The notes below the pieces were generated by a model. That model made no database searches, was not told the origin of the DNA, and saw nothing but the letters and a program-made list of their open reading frames with translations. A stretch of DNA of 64,000 nt from Neelides folsomi (Eukaryota; Arthropoda; Collembola; Neelipleona; Neelidae): contig JAQGBZ010000227.1 in NCBI GenBank assembly GCA_034687125.1, positions 37,198 to 101,197 of the forward strand. The letters run 5' to 3'. Below are positions 53,586 through 64,000 of the stretch, one piece after another (positions within the stretch are counted from its first letter, which is position 1; every line of letters begins with the position of its first letter). The position numbers and the translations under genes were made by a program.

Positions 53586-53713
53586 CAATAATCATAACAA
53601 TAATTATGCATTAAAATTAAATTGCAAAAATGTCAAACAATCAATCACTAATACAGTTTCTTAAATTCGCGTAATTATTTATTTCAATTTCAAATAAATA
53701 ATTGTATTTAAGT

Positions 53714-54584
53714 TGACAATTATATGCAATGATAATTACATCCCTTGGAATAATCATAACAGCAAATTGTTCCAGCTGGGAATTTTTTCTTTCATCTTCA
53801 CAAGGACTTCTCAAACAGTTCACTGCCCCCGCAATCTTCTATAGGTCATAAATATACTATTTGTATTTACCATACTTTTAATTTTGGTTTATAATTAATT
53901 AATTGATAAATAAGTCATATTTTATATGTAGTTAAAGTAACAAATAAAAGTAATACCAATGCAAGTTCTTAATGTTCCTTTCTCAGTAGATGGACATTGT
54001 CCGTTTGTTGGCGGTGCAATGGGGCGAGGATTTGAGCAGAATCTACCACATCCGTTCGGACATCAAATTTGTGAGTTTGGACATCCATTTAGGCAACCAT
54101 AGGAGCAAATTCCCATTGAACCTCGTTTGATTTTTGGACATTCGGAAGTTGAAGCTATTGGCGGACCTTGTGTTTGTACAGGATTCATGCAAACTCTGGC
54201 ATAACCATTTGAACAACAAATTTGCCCATTTTGACATCCTTGTCGGCTACACGAGTCAATACATGAGCTTTTAGTTCCGCTTGCAACTTCTGGACATTGA
54301 CCAGATGGCTGACGTCCAAAATTATCACAATTTCCTTATTATATTATAGAAATGCAAAAATTCCATTACTATACAATATATTATAATAACTTTAATTGAA
54401 AAATATCACAGAAATAACTGGTCAATATTAAATATTTCTCGAGTGTTAAAAGTAAACTTTCAAAAATAATTACATACAACTACATTTTATCATGATTTAG
54501 ATATTTATTCTTTAATATAGCTTATCGTCGATACTTACCGAAACTTGAAACTAAGAGAAACGAAAGAAGACTAATAAATCTCAT
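53714..54584 (-). pseudogene. secreted WAP-type (four-disulfide core-like) protein, decayed
   Basis: Exon 54584-54539 encodes a signal peptide (MRFISLLSFLLVSSF). Exon 54334-53957 follows in phase with two Cys-rich repeats (GQCPEVASG, CQNGQICCSNGY; then ECPKIKRG, CPNGCGRFC). In the second repeat a TGA at 54063-54065 replaces the first Cys of the expected CC pair (SQI-stop-CPNG). The last block, from 53838, has the third repeat (CIEDCGG, CLRSPCED, AGTICCYD) spread over different frames, with shifts at runs of G and A. WAP proteins act as protease inhibitors or antimicrobials. One stop plus shifts argue for a recent pseudogene; sequencing errors at the homopolymers are an alternative for the shifts but not for the TGA. 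Confidence 0.7.
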
Positions 54585-54890
54585 TTTGTTAAACTAGTTA
54601 TTGTGATAATTCCACAAACGACAATGCAGTAAATGAAAATGAAACTAATATTTGTGTATTTTTATCAATGGGCATTTGTATTTTTAATACGCATTTGTAT
54701 GGTTTGTTTTCAATAGTAAAAATATAATTGATTTAGAGTAAGAGAAATCTTTTTAACAACTAATAAAATTGATTTCGTTATCAATGCACTTAATTTACAG
54801 TTAAATATTAAAATAATAAAATGAATAAAATGGAAAGTCTTTGATTCACGACTTATTGCTGTGTAAATCATAATAGTTTAATTTGAACAA

Positions 54891-54896
54891 TTTATT
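54891..54896 (-). terminator. polyadenylation signal of the P450 gene
   Basis: AATAAA on the minus strand, 49 bp past the stop codon. Confidence 0.5.
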
Positions 54897-54945
54897 TAGA
54901 TTTAATTGAATAATCTTTAAAAATTAAAATTCACTTTAAAATCAA

Positions 54946-57434
54946 TCAGTTAATCCGAGGCTTTATTGAAAGTAAATGTTCTCTTGGAAGAAGAACACTC
55001 GAAGAATAAGAATCTTTGTAATTTGGAAAAAGATTTGATTCATCTGGAGAAACCGAGAAACGTTGAAGTAAACCAGTGATAAATATAAATAACTCATCTC
55101 GAGCCAAAATTTCTCCAATGCAGCTCCGCTTTCCAACTAATTGGCAAAAAAATTCATGAAATTTGAAAAAAACGTGTGAAATAAAAATTTACTGCAAATT
55201 TCACTTTACTTGAAAACGCAAGCAACGCGTCGTTTTTAACAAATGTTTTCTCATCTTTGGAAAGAAATCTTTCAGGTCGAAATTGTTCTGGGTCTCCCCA
55301 AATTTTTTCAGAATGATGTATGGAATAGAGATTTGGAATAATCCAAGTATCTTTTGGAATTGTAAATCCATGAAATTGAACATTTTCAGTAGTTTTATGA
55401 AATACACTTAAAGCAACAATGGAGGAATATCTCAAAATTTCATTAATTGTTGCTTCAGCATATGGCATTGAAGTTCGATCACTAAGATTCGGAAGACGAG
55501 AATTTCCAATTACTTTATCAATTTCATTTTGAAGTTTCTTTTGTTTGTCTAAAATTCAAATAACAAATTTTTATTCAAATTTAAATTGAGTTAATAAAAT
55601 ATTTTTTAAATATATTTATCTTACCTTGAAAGACTGCCATGTACAAAAATGTCCATTGAAGGGTTGTTGCCGTTGTTTCAGCTCCGGCGACAAATAAATC
55701 AAAGACAGAAAAAACCGCTGATTTAACTAAAAATATTTTCAATGATTTGAATTAATCGCTATATATTATAAGTGTAAGATATCTATATAGTAAATATTCA
55801 CTACTATTTATACATATTAACATTAAGTTAAATGATATGTTTTTTTACATCCGCCATCTCCATAAAACACTGATTTTTCATCAGTGGTACTTTCAATCAT
55901 GTCCAAATAAACGTCAATAAAATCTCGTGGTTCGTTCAATATATGTGATTTCTTATGTTCTTCTAGGTGTTTTTGAACAAATTCAATAATGGCAATGTTA
56001 GCATCAGTCGAATAATTTAATCCGCTTAAAATATGGCAGAATACAATGCATTAATATTTAACACATTTGTATTAAACATTTAATTTCCATATGATAATTT
56101 GATTCCGCAAGATAATTTTTTCTAGATTTCCAGCTAAATAAATTGTATTAATAAAACTTAATTTACCTCAGTGAGGGAGAAATCTTATTTAACCATGGAA
56201 GAAACATATGTATTCCAAGGGACACTTTTACCGCTCTATTCAAAATTAATAAATTCTTAATTAATAAAATTCTTTCAGTAATTTAAAAACGTTAAAAAAC
56301 AAAGGTTTCATAATAATTGTGTACTTAATTATTAGTAGATTGTATATTTTTAATACTCTGATAATTTATGATTGGCTTCATATAACGTAGGATCGTCAAG
56401 TTTAAATCTTTCACCCGCAACTAAAAAATTTCATTTCAAAATTTCATCTAAACTTAAATAAATAAGTTTGTGAATAACAAAAAATTTAATATTTCAAAAA
56501 TAATAATCATTATGTTGAATAACCAATTGCCCATAGAACATTTAAGGTTGATGCATTAAATAATTTAGATGTAGAAATCGGTCCTTTTTGTTTGCCAACA
56601 AGTTCCACTAAATCGGCTAACTCTAGTTGAATTAACGATTCCATTGATACTCTTCCAAATCCAAAATCTCTTAAATGTCTTAAAGTAAATCTTCGATTTT
56701 GATTCCATTCTTCTCCATTTGACAGTATGATTCCTTTTTCAAAGAATTAAAGATTAATTTTTTATTCATTAAAATTATTTAAATGGCAAAACCCTTTACA
56801 TATATTATATGTATGTTGTAATGATTTATGATAGGCATAATTATAATGATAGATTGGAATGATAAATATTTAATATTATATGTAAAAAATAAAATTGCCT
56901 TTATTTTCTCCGTTCCCTCTTGAAAGAAGAAGGTCAAATAAAGGTCTACCAGAGAAATTCAATTCCTTGAGAGCATCTTTAATAATTTGCGGATCATCTA
57001 AAACGACGCATCTATAAAAACATTGCCAATTAAGCATAATCAGAATTATAGAGTATGTATATGTGTATTTAAAAAACTTTTTGTTTTATAAATACACGTA
57101 ACGCACTCAATTCAAAATTTAATTACTTGAAGTTTCCCAGAGAAATAGAAAAAATTGGTCCGTATTTATTTCCCATTTCCTTCAATGCTTTATGAATATA
57201 CTTTCCCAAAATTGGGATACATCCTAATAATGGAAATCCAATTGGACCTAAAATTAAATTAAAATTATTCTAAAGTGATTTATAGAAATTTACAATGATT
57301 TTATAAGGTTTAATAAGTAGGTATTAATAAAAGAATTGAGTTAATTCACCTGGTGGAAAGTTTTTTGGTTTTATTTGAAACCAAAAAGAAAAAAAAATTA
57401 GCAGTAATATAATTAATATAAACTCAATCAACAT
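54946..57434 (-). CDS. cytochrome P450, CYP2-clan-like
   Basis: Exons in transcript order: 57434-57350, 57247-57127, 57011-56899, 56733-56524, 56420-56357, 56235-56167, 56024-55849, 55726-55625, 55548-55210, 55136-54946. All phases agree and give 489 residues, a normal length. The N-terminus is a membrane anchor ([14 protein letters not shown]) followed by the Pro-rich hinge [16 protein letters not shown]. The I-helix is [12 protein letters not shown] (about 293-304), K-helix EILR, then PERF, and the heme loop FSIGKRSCIG with Cys432. Such enzymes sit on the ER and insert one oxygen atom into small lipophilic substrates. The WxxxR-like [10 protein letters not shown] segment is present. Intron 3 (56898 to 56734) begins with GC rather than GT. 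A relic copy lies at 62.4-62.8 kb. Confidence 0.93.
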
Positions 57435-60025
57435 TTTAATCAACTTCTCTGTAATAAATTTTCTTTAATTTGTCTCTCTAATTTATTTTTTGATAATCTT
57501 GAATGTTATTTATGCAATTAAAGTCTAACAATAATGAATAACGTGAAGATAACTATACTACACATTACCTATATTCTATATATTATTCGTATTGATAATC
57601 ATTATTATGGTTGAAAGTAGAGTGCTGTTACGCAGTTAGTGAATGATAGCGTTCATATCATATAATATCATTCCAAGGTTATAAAACTATAAAAACTTAA
57701 AATAATTATAAATAACTTGATTATAATCAGTGGCGGATCCAGGAATTATTTACACATGTGCACCAAAATCAAAACCGATTTTACCTACAACGATTTAGAA
57801 TATTCTCTCAAAATAATACATAAGTAGTCTAAATTTAAAACATGAGTTAAAATGGTTGTTTAATAATAATGCGTACATGCAATATTAGATAGGAGATAAA
57901 TATAAATGCCATATAAGTATATCTAAAAAAAATACCAATAAGCAAATCATAAAAACAAATCATAAAAGTTAAAATGTTAATTCTATCATTCAAGCTCATT
58001 AAGTTTTGAGAAAAAGTGTCACATAATTACATTTTTATTTAGCATTTTTGGATAATATCAAGTGGAAACAATATTTTTAATTAATTTCTTTAATTTTTCG
58101 TGTGCCCTTATTTCTAAATTATATTAATTGATTTATACTAGAATCAGAATCTTTACTTCCTTTTCATGATTATTTTTTAAGCGCTATAGGACCGAAGGTC
58201 TCAAAGAATTTATTGTTGATAAATTTTTGACATATAATTACAACTGAATTAGTAGGCAGCTAAAATAATAAATAAAGCACGGATATTTATGCAAGCAAAA
58301 CCCCCAATATATGTATGCAATATGCAGCCCAAAAACGGCGAAATATACACTATATGCATATAAATATGCATATATACTTTAGGTGCTATATTAAGCATAT
58401 TATATTAATATATAATGGTAGAAATACATTGAAAAAGTTTTAATTTTAATAATAAGTTGATTCTAAACTACACATTAGAGTAAGAGTGTCTGAATATCTT
58501 GTATTCTATCTGACATTAGATATTGAATTTCCTTTACAAGTTAACTAATATGATTGTAAATCTTATAACTACAACTATTAAAAAACATTTTATACCATTC
58601 TTCAATTTTTTAATTGAATTTTTGTATTAAAACATATTATAGTATAGGGAATACCTACTACTATTTAGGACATAAATTAATATTAACATGCATCATACAT
58701 AGATACATAAACATACTATATTATGTATGTTAACCTTATAGTATGGATAGTCGATATTGATAATATGATTAATATATACTAATTAAACTAATTTTGAAGA
58801 TTATTTTGTTCAAATAGTCCGCTTGACATATTTTGTGACCTTTTTTGGATCAGGCCAATTGCAAATTGTTTTATCTTCCAACGACTCAATCCAATTAATG
58901 GGAACACTTGCTATACTGTTGTCATTCAGAAACTTAATGACTACGTATTTAAAAAGGTACATTTATAACTTTAAACAAAATTTAGGTTTACTAAATGGAA
59001 TTGAAAAAAAATGATGCAATTTGGTTTGGACGTTCGACTGACGCGACATTCTGCGTCTTTTCACACGATAGCTTGTTGGTTCAAGTTTGCAACGGCCGTG
59101 TGGTCGTTATGCGTACTTTTAAATATTTATATCGCTGCACAATAGTTGCTCAATGGTGGTCAAGTTATTGTTTAGAATTTACATTTAAAACCATGGTTCA
59201 CTGTGATGGGACAATCGTGGTTTATAGTGGCTTTGCAATCGTGGTTTTTAATAGCAAAGTATGTATTGCCCAATGAACGCATTTTCGTGGTTGGCCACTA
59301 ATCAAGTTGGCCATCTTTAGCCCTTAAATAAACATCAAGTGCCATTGATGAATTTTATGCTGGCCACCATAAGCCCTCATTTCCCTTTAAATTTCCAACT
59401 ACAGGGAGAACGGTGGCCCAATTGGCCATCAATTGCCACGGACAGGCCACATTAAAATGTTGACTTGGTATGCATTCATGATTGATGATATTATAATAAT
59501 CTTATAATATAATTCATGAAATATCAGTAATATGTACCTAATTTAATAATTCAAGTTAGTTCTATTTCTCATAACCTTCATTATAAAAGTAAATTTTATT
59601 GCGATAATATCAATAAGTATGTATGTATTAAATCTCACATTTTTAGTTAAACGCTTTCCTAAAACGAGGTTACATTTAACACAAATAATAACAATAAGTT
59701 AACAATTCTCATGCAGATTCAGTCAAACAATTGAATAAGATTATTTTTTATTATGGAATTACTTAGGTAACGTTATTATTAAATTCGAATATTTTATCAC
59801 GGAATTTAAAACTATTAAACATAAATATGTAACATGATCATCAGATAAAAATCATTTTATATAAGATATTTGGTCATCAACAAATTAAATATGATCTTGA
59901 AAATAGTTTAACATTCCTATTTAGTTTCAAGTATTTATACAAAAAAGTTTAAAATTAGTTTAATATTCAACAGATATTAGAAAAATTAATATTTTTAAAA
60001 TTTGACCATTTTTATTTTATAAAAT
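57435..60025. other. intergenic, possible hAT-type transposon end
   Basis: Mostly AT-rich, no gene seen. CAGTGGCGGATCCAGGAATT at 57728-57747 looks like the 5' terminal repeat seen on many hAT-family elements, but I find no matching right end. A block at about 59030-59460 is less AT-rich and repeats GTGGTTT-like and TTGGCCA-like words; it may be a mobile-element remnant. Confidence 0.35.
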
Positions 60026-62245
60026 ATGACTTGGAGAAAAAATGTTTTAAATTTTAATCATTTGGTTTTTGCAATACTTTTAATGCCAATTTTTTATTTA
60101 ATAATAATATTATTATCTCCTATTTTGATTTTACGTTTTGTTGTTAAACGGATATTGGCTCCAATTTTCCGCCCTGATCTTGGAAAAATTATAACAACTA
60201 AAAGTGTCCATTTTAATGATAATTTTGCATCTCCTTTACTTATGCCTGTAATTCGTTTTAATTTATTGGGTCAAATAAATTTCGCTTCATTTAAAATAAA
60301 AGTTGAAAATGTGATTATTTCAAACAATTACGAAGAAATGACCCAATATGTTGTCTCTTACTTGGGCTATTTATTTTGGAAACCAGAATCGAAATTTGAC
60401 ATTGCCGAGCATGTGATTCAAAGTGAAGAAATATTTTTAACAGAAATTGAATTTTTTGAATATATTGATGAAATCGGAAATGACCCTGTAAAATTCCAAA
60501 GAAGCCCATGGAAAATAATTATTATTAAGAAGCAAGAATGGAGTAAAGGAGATATTGTTTTATTTCTTATTCATCATGTTATTGCAGATGGATATTCACT
60601 ATTTAATTTTATCAACAAATTGTCCAACAATGTTGCACTCATGGCAAAACCCAATTTTTCCAAATACAAAAATAAATCAAAGTTTTTTCAATTTTTCAAA
60701 TATATATACATATTTGTATTAGGGGTTTATGAGATAATTAGAGTATTTTTAAAATTTTCGAGTGAAAAACTATGGAAAATTCCCCATAGCCAACTTTCAC
60801 ATTTAACAAGATCTGCGAAAACAAAACCAATTCCGATATCAATAATCAAAGACATTAAAAATAAAAGCGGAACTTCATTTGCTGCTGTTGAAATTGCAGG
60901 TAATTTCTAGAAATTTTATAAGTAAAGCAAAAATTAATAATTAATACCATTTTTAGCATATTGTGGCGCACTTCGTAGTTACATTATAGAAGAAGGTTTG
61001 AAAGTTCCTGACACTATGAGTTTTACAATGCCATTTCCAAAAAAAAATCATCCAGACAAAATGAGAAATCTGCTGTAATAAGATAATATGCAAATTTATA
61101 TAACGTATAGTGTCCATTTCATTAAAAACCTGTACAAATTTGAACCCAACTATACTTAATTACAGCCCGTTTACCTTGTAGTGTTCTTTTTTAAATTCCT
61201 AATAACTAAGGAAGTATTATAGTTGTATTATTAGGAATTTAAAAAAGAACACTGCAAAGTAAAGGTAAACGGGCTTTATAACATGTTCATAATTTGTTTT
61301 TATGTGAAGATTGCAAGAATATATAAATTACAATTATGATTATGAATCTGTCATAATACGAACGCCATTTTAAATAATTGGTAATAATTGGTAATTTTAA
61401 ATTTCAGATATCCTGTTTTTACATTTATACCAAGTAAAAAATTTAATATAGAATTCTTAAAAAACTAAGAATATTTACTTAATACTTTTAATTAATTCAC
61501 CATGTTACTTGGAATTTATGAATCTAAAATATTTTTAAAAAATTTATTGCTCTAACGTCGAGGTTTATTTCAAAATTTCAGTTGGTATTGCCGATCCAAT
61601 CGAAAGACTAAAAACAATAAATAAAGATCTTAATAATATGAAAAAATCCATCCTGCCGAAATTTTCATTGATGCTTGCAACATTTTGTGGAGGTATTAAA
61701 TAATTTAATTTAATTTATATTACTTATTATATGTTTTATATGCAATAAGGTCTGCCAAACTTTTTATCAAGAAGGCTTATGAATCATAATATTATTGGTG
61801 TAATGTCAAATTTTCCTGGATCAAAAGAAACCGGATATCTCTTGGGCGTTGAAGTTGAAAATGTGTCTTTTAAATTTGGAATCAGCGATAGAAATTTTAG
61901 TAAAATTAATTTTTAAATTTTATACATTCATTAAAATTTTATAAAACAACTTTAATTTTATATTCACCAGTTTATTTGAAATATTATTAAAATTATAATA
62001 ACTTAATATTTTAATATTATTAATACATATACAGTGTAATTTTCATGATAATTAAATTAAAAATTTCATTATTAATTTTAATAGAAACTGGGCTAACTTC
62101 TTTTAGCTACAAAAATGAAATTATATTTACTTGTTTGTTGGAAAAAGTTGTTTGCTCAAGCAGAAAAAAAATTAATTTCCTTGCGAGGCAACTCGAAGAA
62201 AATTTCCATATCCTTCAACGAGAACTTACACTCTATGAAGTGTGA
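60026..62245 (+). CDS. wax ester synthase/DGAT-like O-acyltransferase (WSD family)
   Basis: Exons: 60026-60899, 60957-61074, 61408-61433, 61582-61692, 61750-61899, 62085-62245. Phases agree, the sum is 1440 nt, and the product has 479 residues. A hydrophobic segment (about 12-45) anchors the N-terminus. The acyltransferase motif HHVIADG lies at about residues 182-188. The C-terminal DUF1298-like part reads IGIADPIERL, SNFPGSKE and TSFSYKNEI. Members join a fatty acyl-CoA to a long-chain alcohol or to diacylglycerol. Exon 3 is only 26 nt but is needed to keep the frame (YPVFTFIP joined to IGIADP). Intron 2 contains a foldback element. The enzyme looks complete; whether it makes wax esters or triacylglycerol cannot be told. 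Confidence 0.9.
61164..61275. repeat. foldback element (MITE-like) in an intron
   Basis: Near-perfect inverted repeat: AGCCCGTTTACC at the left end and GGTAAACGGGCT at the right, arms of about 44 bp, short AT-rich loop. It accounts for about a third of an unusually long intron of the acyltransferase gene, so it probably arrived by insertion. Confidence 0.85.
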
Positions 62246-62284
62246 ATTGTCAAGAATGATTTAAGAATAATATAGTACTTTTTA

Positions 62285-62290
62285 AATAAA
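62285..62290 (+). terminator. polyadenylation signal of the acyltransferase gene
   Basis: AATAAA 40 bp past the stop codon. Confidence 0.45.
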
Positions 62291-62422
62291 TGATAATTGA
62301 TTGTAAATATAAATAAAAATTGTTAGATTTTTGTGAGATTAAAAACTACTCTCACGAGAAGTTTGCCTTTATTCTTAAATCCAGATTGCTAGGAAAGTTT
62401 TAATTTAGATTAAATCTTTCAC

Positions 62423-62770
62423 CAGCGACTAGAAAAATTCATATCTTTCATTTAAACTTATATATAAAGTGCACACAACTGCATAAAATTAATTATATAA
62501 TAATATATTATATAATTAAATATATAATATATACTCGTATAAAAATAATATTCATTGTTTTCAATAATTTGAATGACCAATAGAACACTTTAGCTTAATG
62601 CATTAAACAATTTTGATTAAGAAATTTATTGAATTCTAAATACATGCCACAAGAAATAGGGCGCTATCTAATGAAATGGCACTTATCTCTCGTCGGGTAT
62701 CGGGTAAATGGGAGTTTCTCTTTTGTTTGCAAATTATAATAACTCTAGTTGAATTGACGATTCCTTTGAT
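62423..62770 (-). pseudogene. relic of a P450 gene (parts of exons 4 and 5)
   Basis: On the minus strand GCTGGTGAAAGATTTAA (AGERF) and a block matching TTATTTAATGCATCAACC and GTTCTATGGGCAATTG of the P450 at 54946-57434 occur in the same order and spacing, intron included. A further match to the ATCGTCAATTCAACTAGAG part follows near 62745, after an unrelated insert at about 62640-62730. Stops and gaps show it is dead. Because the intron is kept, it came from DNA duplication, not retroposition. Confidence 0.7.
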
Positions 62771-62789
62771 TGGCAATTTTGGAAAGAAA

Positions 62790-64000
62790 TTAATTATGTC
62801 AAACAAAAATTAAAACTTATCCTAGGTATATAAATCTAATTTAATCTAATTCTAATATAAATATTGCCTATATTAAAGAAATAATCATAATTAGAGAGAA
62901 TGTGTAATGTATTATAAGTGGAAAATATTTTTAAAAAATCAAGAAAGATAAAAGACATTCAATGTTTCTTTCATTCTGCTTTGTTCTTTGTAAATACTTT
63001 CTAGTGTGCTGTCCGCAGAGCACTACTCACAATCAGTGAGACACAAATCACAGACTTAAAAGGACCCCCGACGATATTTTTAAATTGTTGTAGAATATTA
63101 TTGAGGAACTAAATTAGAAAAAATTAATTATCAAACTATATTTTTAATGTTGTCTATTATAGTATATTATTTTAATCCGAAAGTAAGTGCCGTGCTAATT
63201 ATTAAATTATCACCACACTCACTTCCGTGTGCCAGTGTGTATTTCTGTTATAGATTATAGATTACTTATTTGGACTGTTGTTTGTTTCGTAGATTAGAAT
63301 TGGGATTTCCCCCACTTCTAATCTGATATGCTTACATCCCCGGATAAGTCCATAAGAGGTGATCAAATAAATAACAAATTTGAATTATTGGTCTTGCAAC
63401 ATGCCTAAAATTCAACCAGTACTCAATTCCTTCAAGTGGGTTTTCTATGCCGATAAGTAGAAACCAAAATCTCCTGAATATGAGTAATTTTTGAATTCAA
63501 ATTCTATAATGAGCTACTCTAAATTTTATATTAGCATATACAAGTCCAGTTTGGGGCATAGTGCCTTGAAAATTGCCCGCTCCAGAGTGGTGAGATGGAG
63601 GTTATTTTTAACTATGGAGATGCAACTAGACAGAGTTAACTATTTGTTTAACAACCGAAACTCCAACTCCGATTTTCTTTTATACTCGAGGAGAATAATC
63701 TTTTTTGATAAGTCAAAATAAATATGTCAATCAAACTAAATTTGATTAGCAATTATCTTATCTGAATAATTGGAAATTGTGTGATAAACATACTCCTGAT
63801 TAACAGTTCAAATAAATTCATTGGATCGTTACAAACCGTTATTCTATGTCTCTTCATATAAGTTATCGGCTGTACTTATATATTTATTAAATTCGGGTAA
63901 TCTTTAACTGTTATATATATATATATACAGCCGTGTTCCATATTGTTCATACAAGAGTTTTTCTAAAATTCAACTTTAAATAGCTTTATTATTATCAAAG
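62790..64000. other. intergenic, no gene seen
   Basis: AT-rich sequence with a short (TA)n run near 63911-63928. A less AT-rich block at about 63000-63070 and 63190-63350 has no recognisable coding frame. Confidence 0.45.

Noticed and set aside
58823-59276. Two overlapping plus-strand open frames
   Set aside because: No domain, no splice partners, and repeated words suggest a mobile-element remnant, not a gene.

Overview
The window is animal nuclear DNA. It is strongly AT-rich, and genes are split by GT-AG introns that are mostly 50-100 bp outside the first gene. Gene content (a SynGAP/DAB2IP/Raskol-type RasGAP, a CYP2-clan-like P450, a GMC oxidoreductase, a serine protease homolog, chitin-binding and WAP-type secreted proteins, Tc1 and maT transposons) fits an arthropod or close relative. 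A springtail is my guess from family content only; it is not shown by the sequence.

Layout. 1-4036 holds no gene I can support. 4037-27194 (+) is one large synaptic-type RasGAP gene whose exons chain in frame to 1616 codons plus stop. It has an alternative first exon at 20561-21266 and a 22-nt microexon. 11.58-12.63 kb (-), 29.18-30.68 kb (-) and 31.6-33.2 kb (-) hold three copies of an intronless family with a coiled-coil N-terminus and jelly-roll modules that by eye resemble the calreticulin/calnexin lectin domain; only the last copy is intact. 34591-39548 (-) is an 11-exon gene for a secreted Gly/Ala-rich, silk-like protein of 239 residues. Its last intron contains a maT element that is itself split by a Tc1 element. 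40353-42175 (-) is a secreted serine protease homolog that has lost two of three catalytic residues. 44111-48740 (+) encodes two group II PLP decarboxylase domains fused in one secreted chain of about 1059 residues; the first domain lacks the PLP lysine. 49.6-50.0 kb (+) is a decayed chitin-binding gene, 51046-53571 (+) a GMC oxidoreductase, 53.7-54.6 kb (-) a decayed WAP gene, 54946-57434 (-) a P450, and 60026-62245 (+) a wax ester synthase/DGAT-like acyltransferase. A relic of the P450 lies at 62.4-62.8 kb. The rest is AT-rich sequence with foldback elements.

From 34 kb on the window reads as an accessory cluster. Secreted or membrane-linked proteins predominate (silk-like protein, pseudo-protease, fused decarboxylase, chitin-binding, WAP), together with lipid and small-molecule enzymes (GMC, P450, acyltransferase). 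Several are broken or catalytically altered, which suggests fast turnover rather than a fixed pathway. All exon models were built by hand from splice sites, phase and family motifs, with no transcript evidence.
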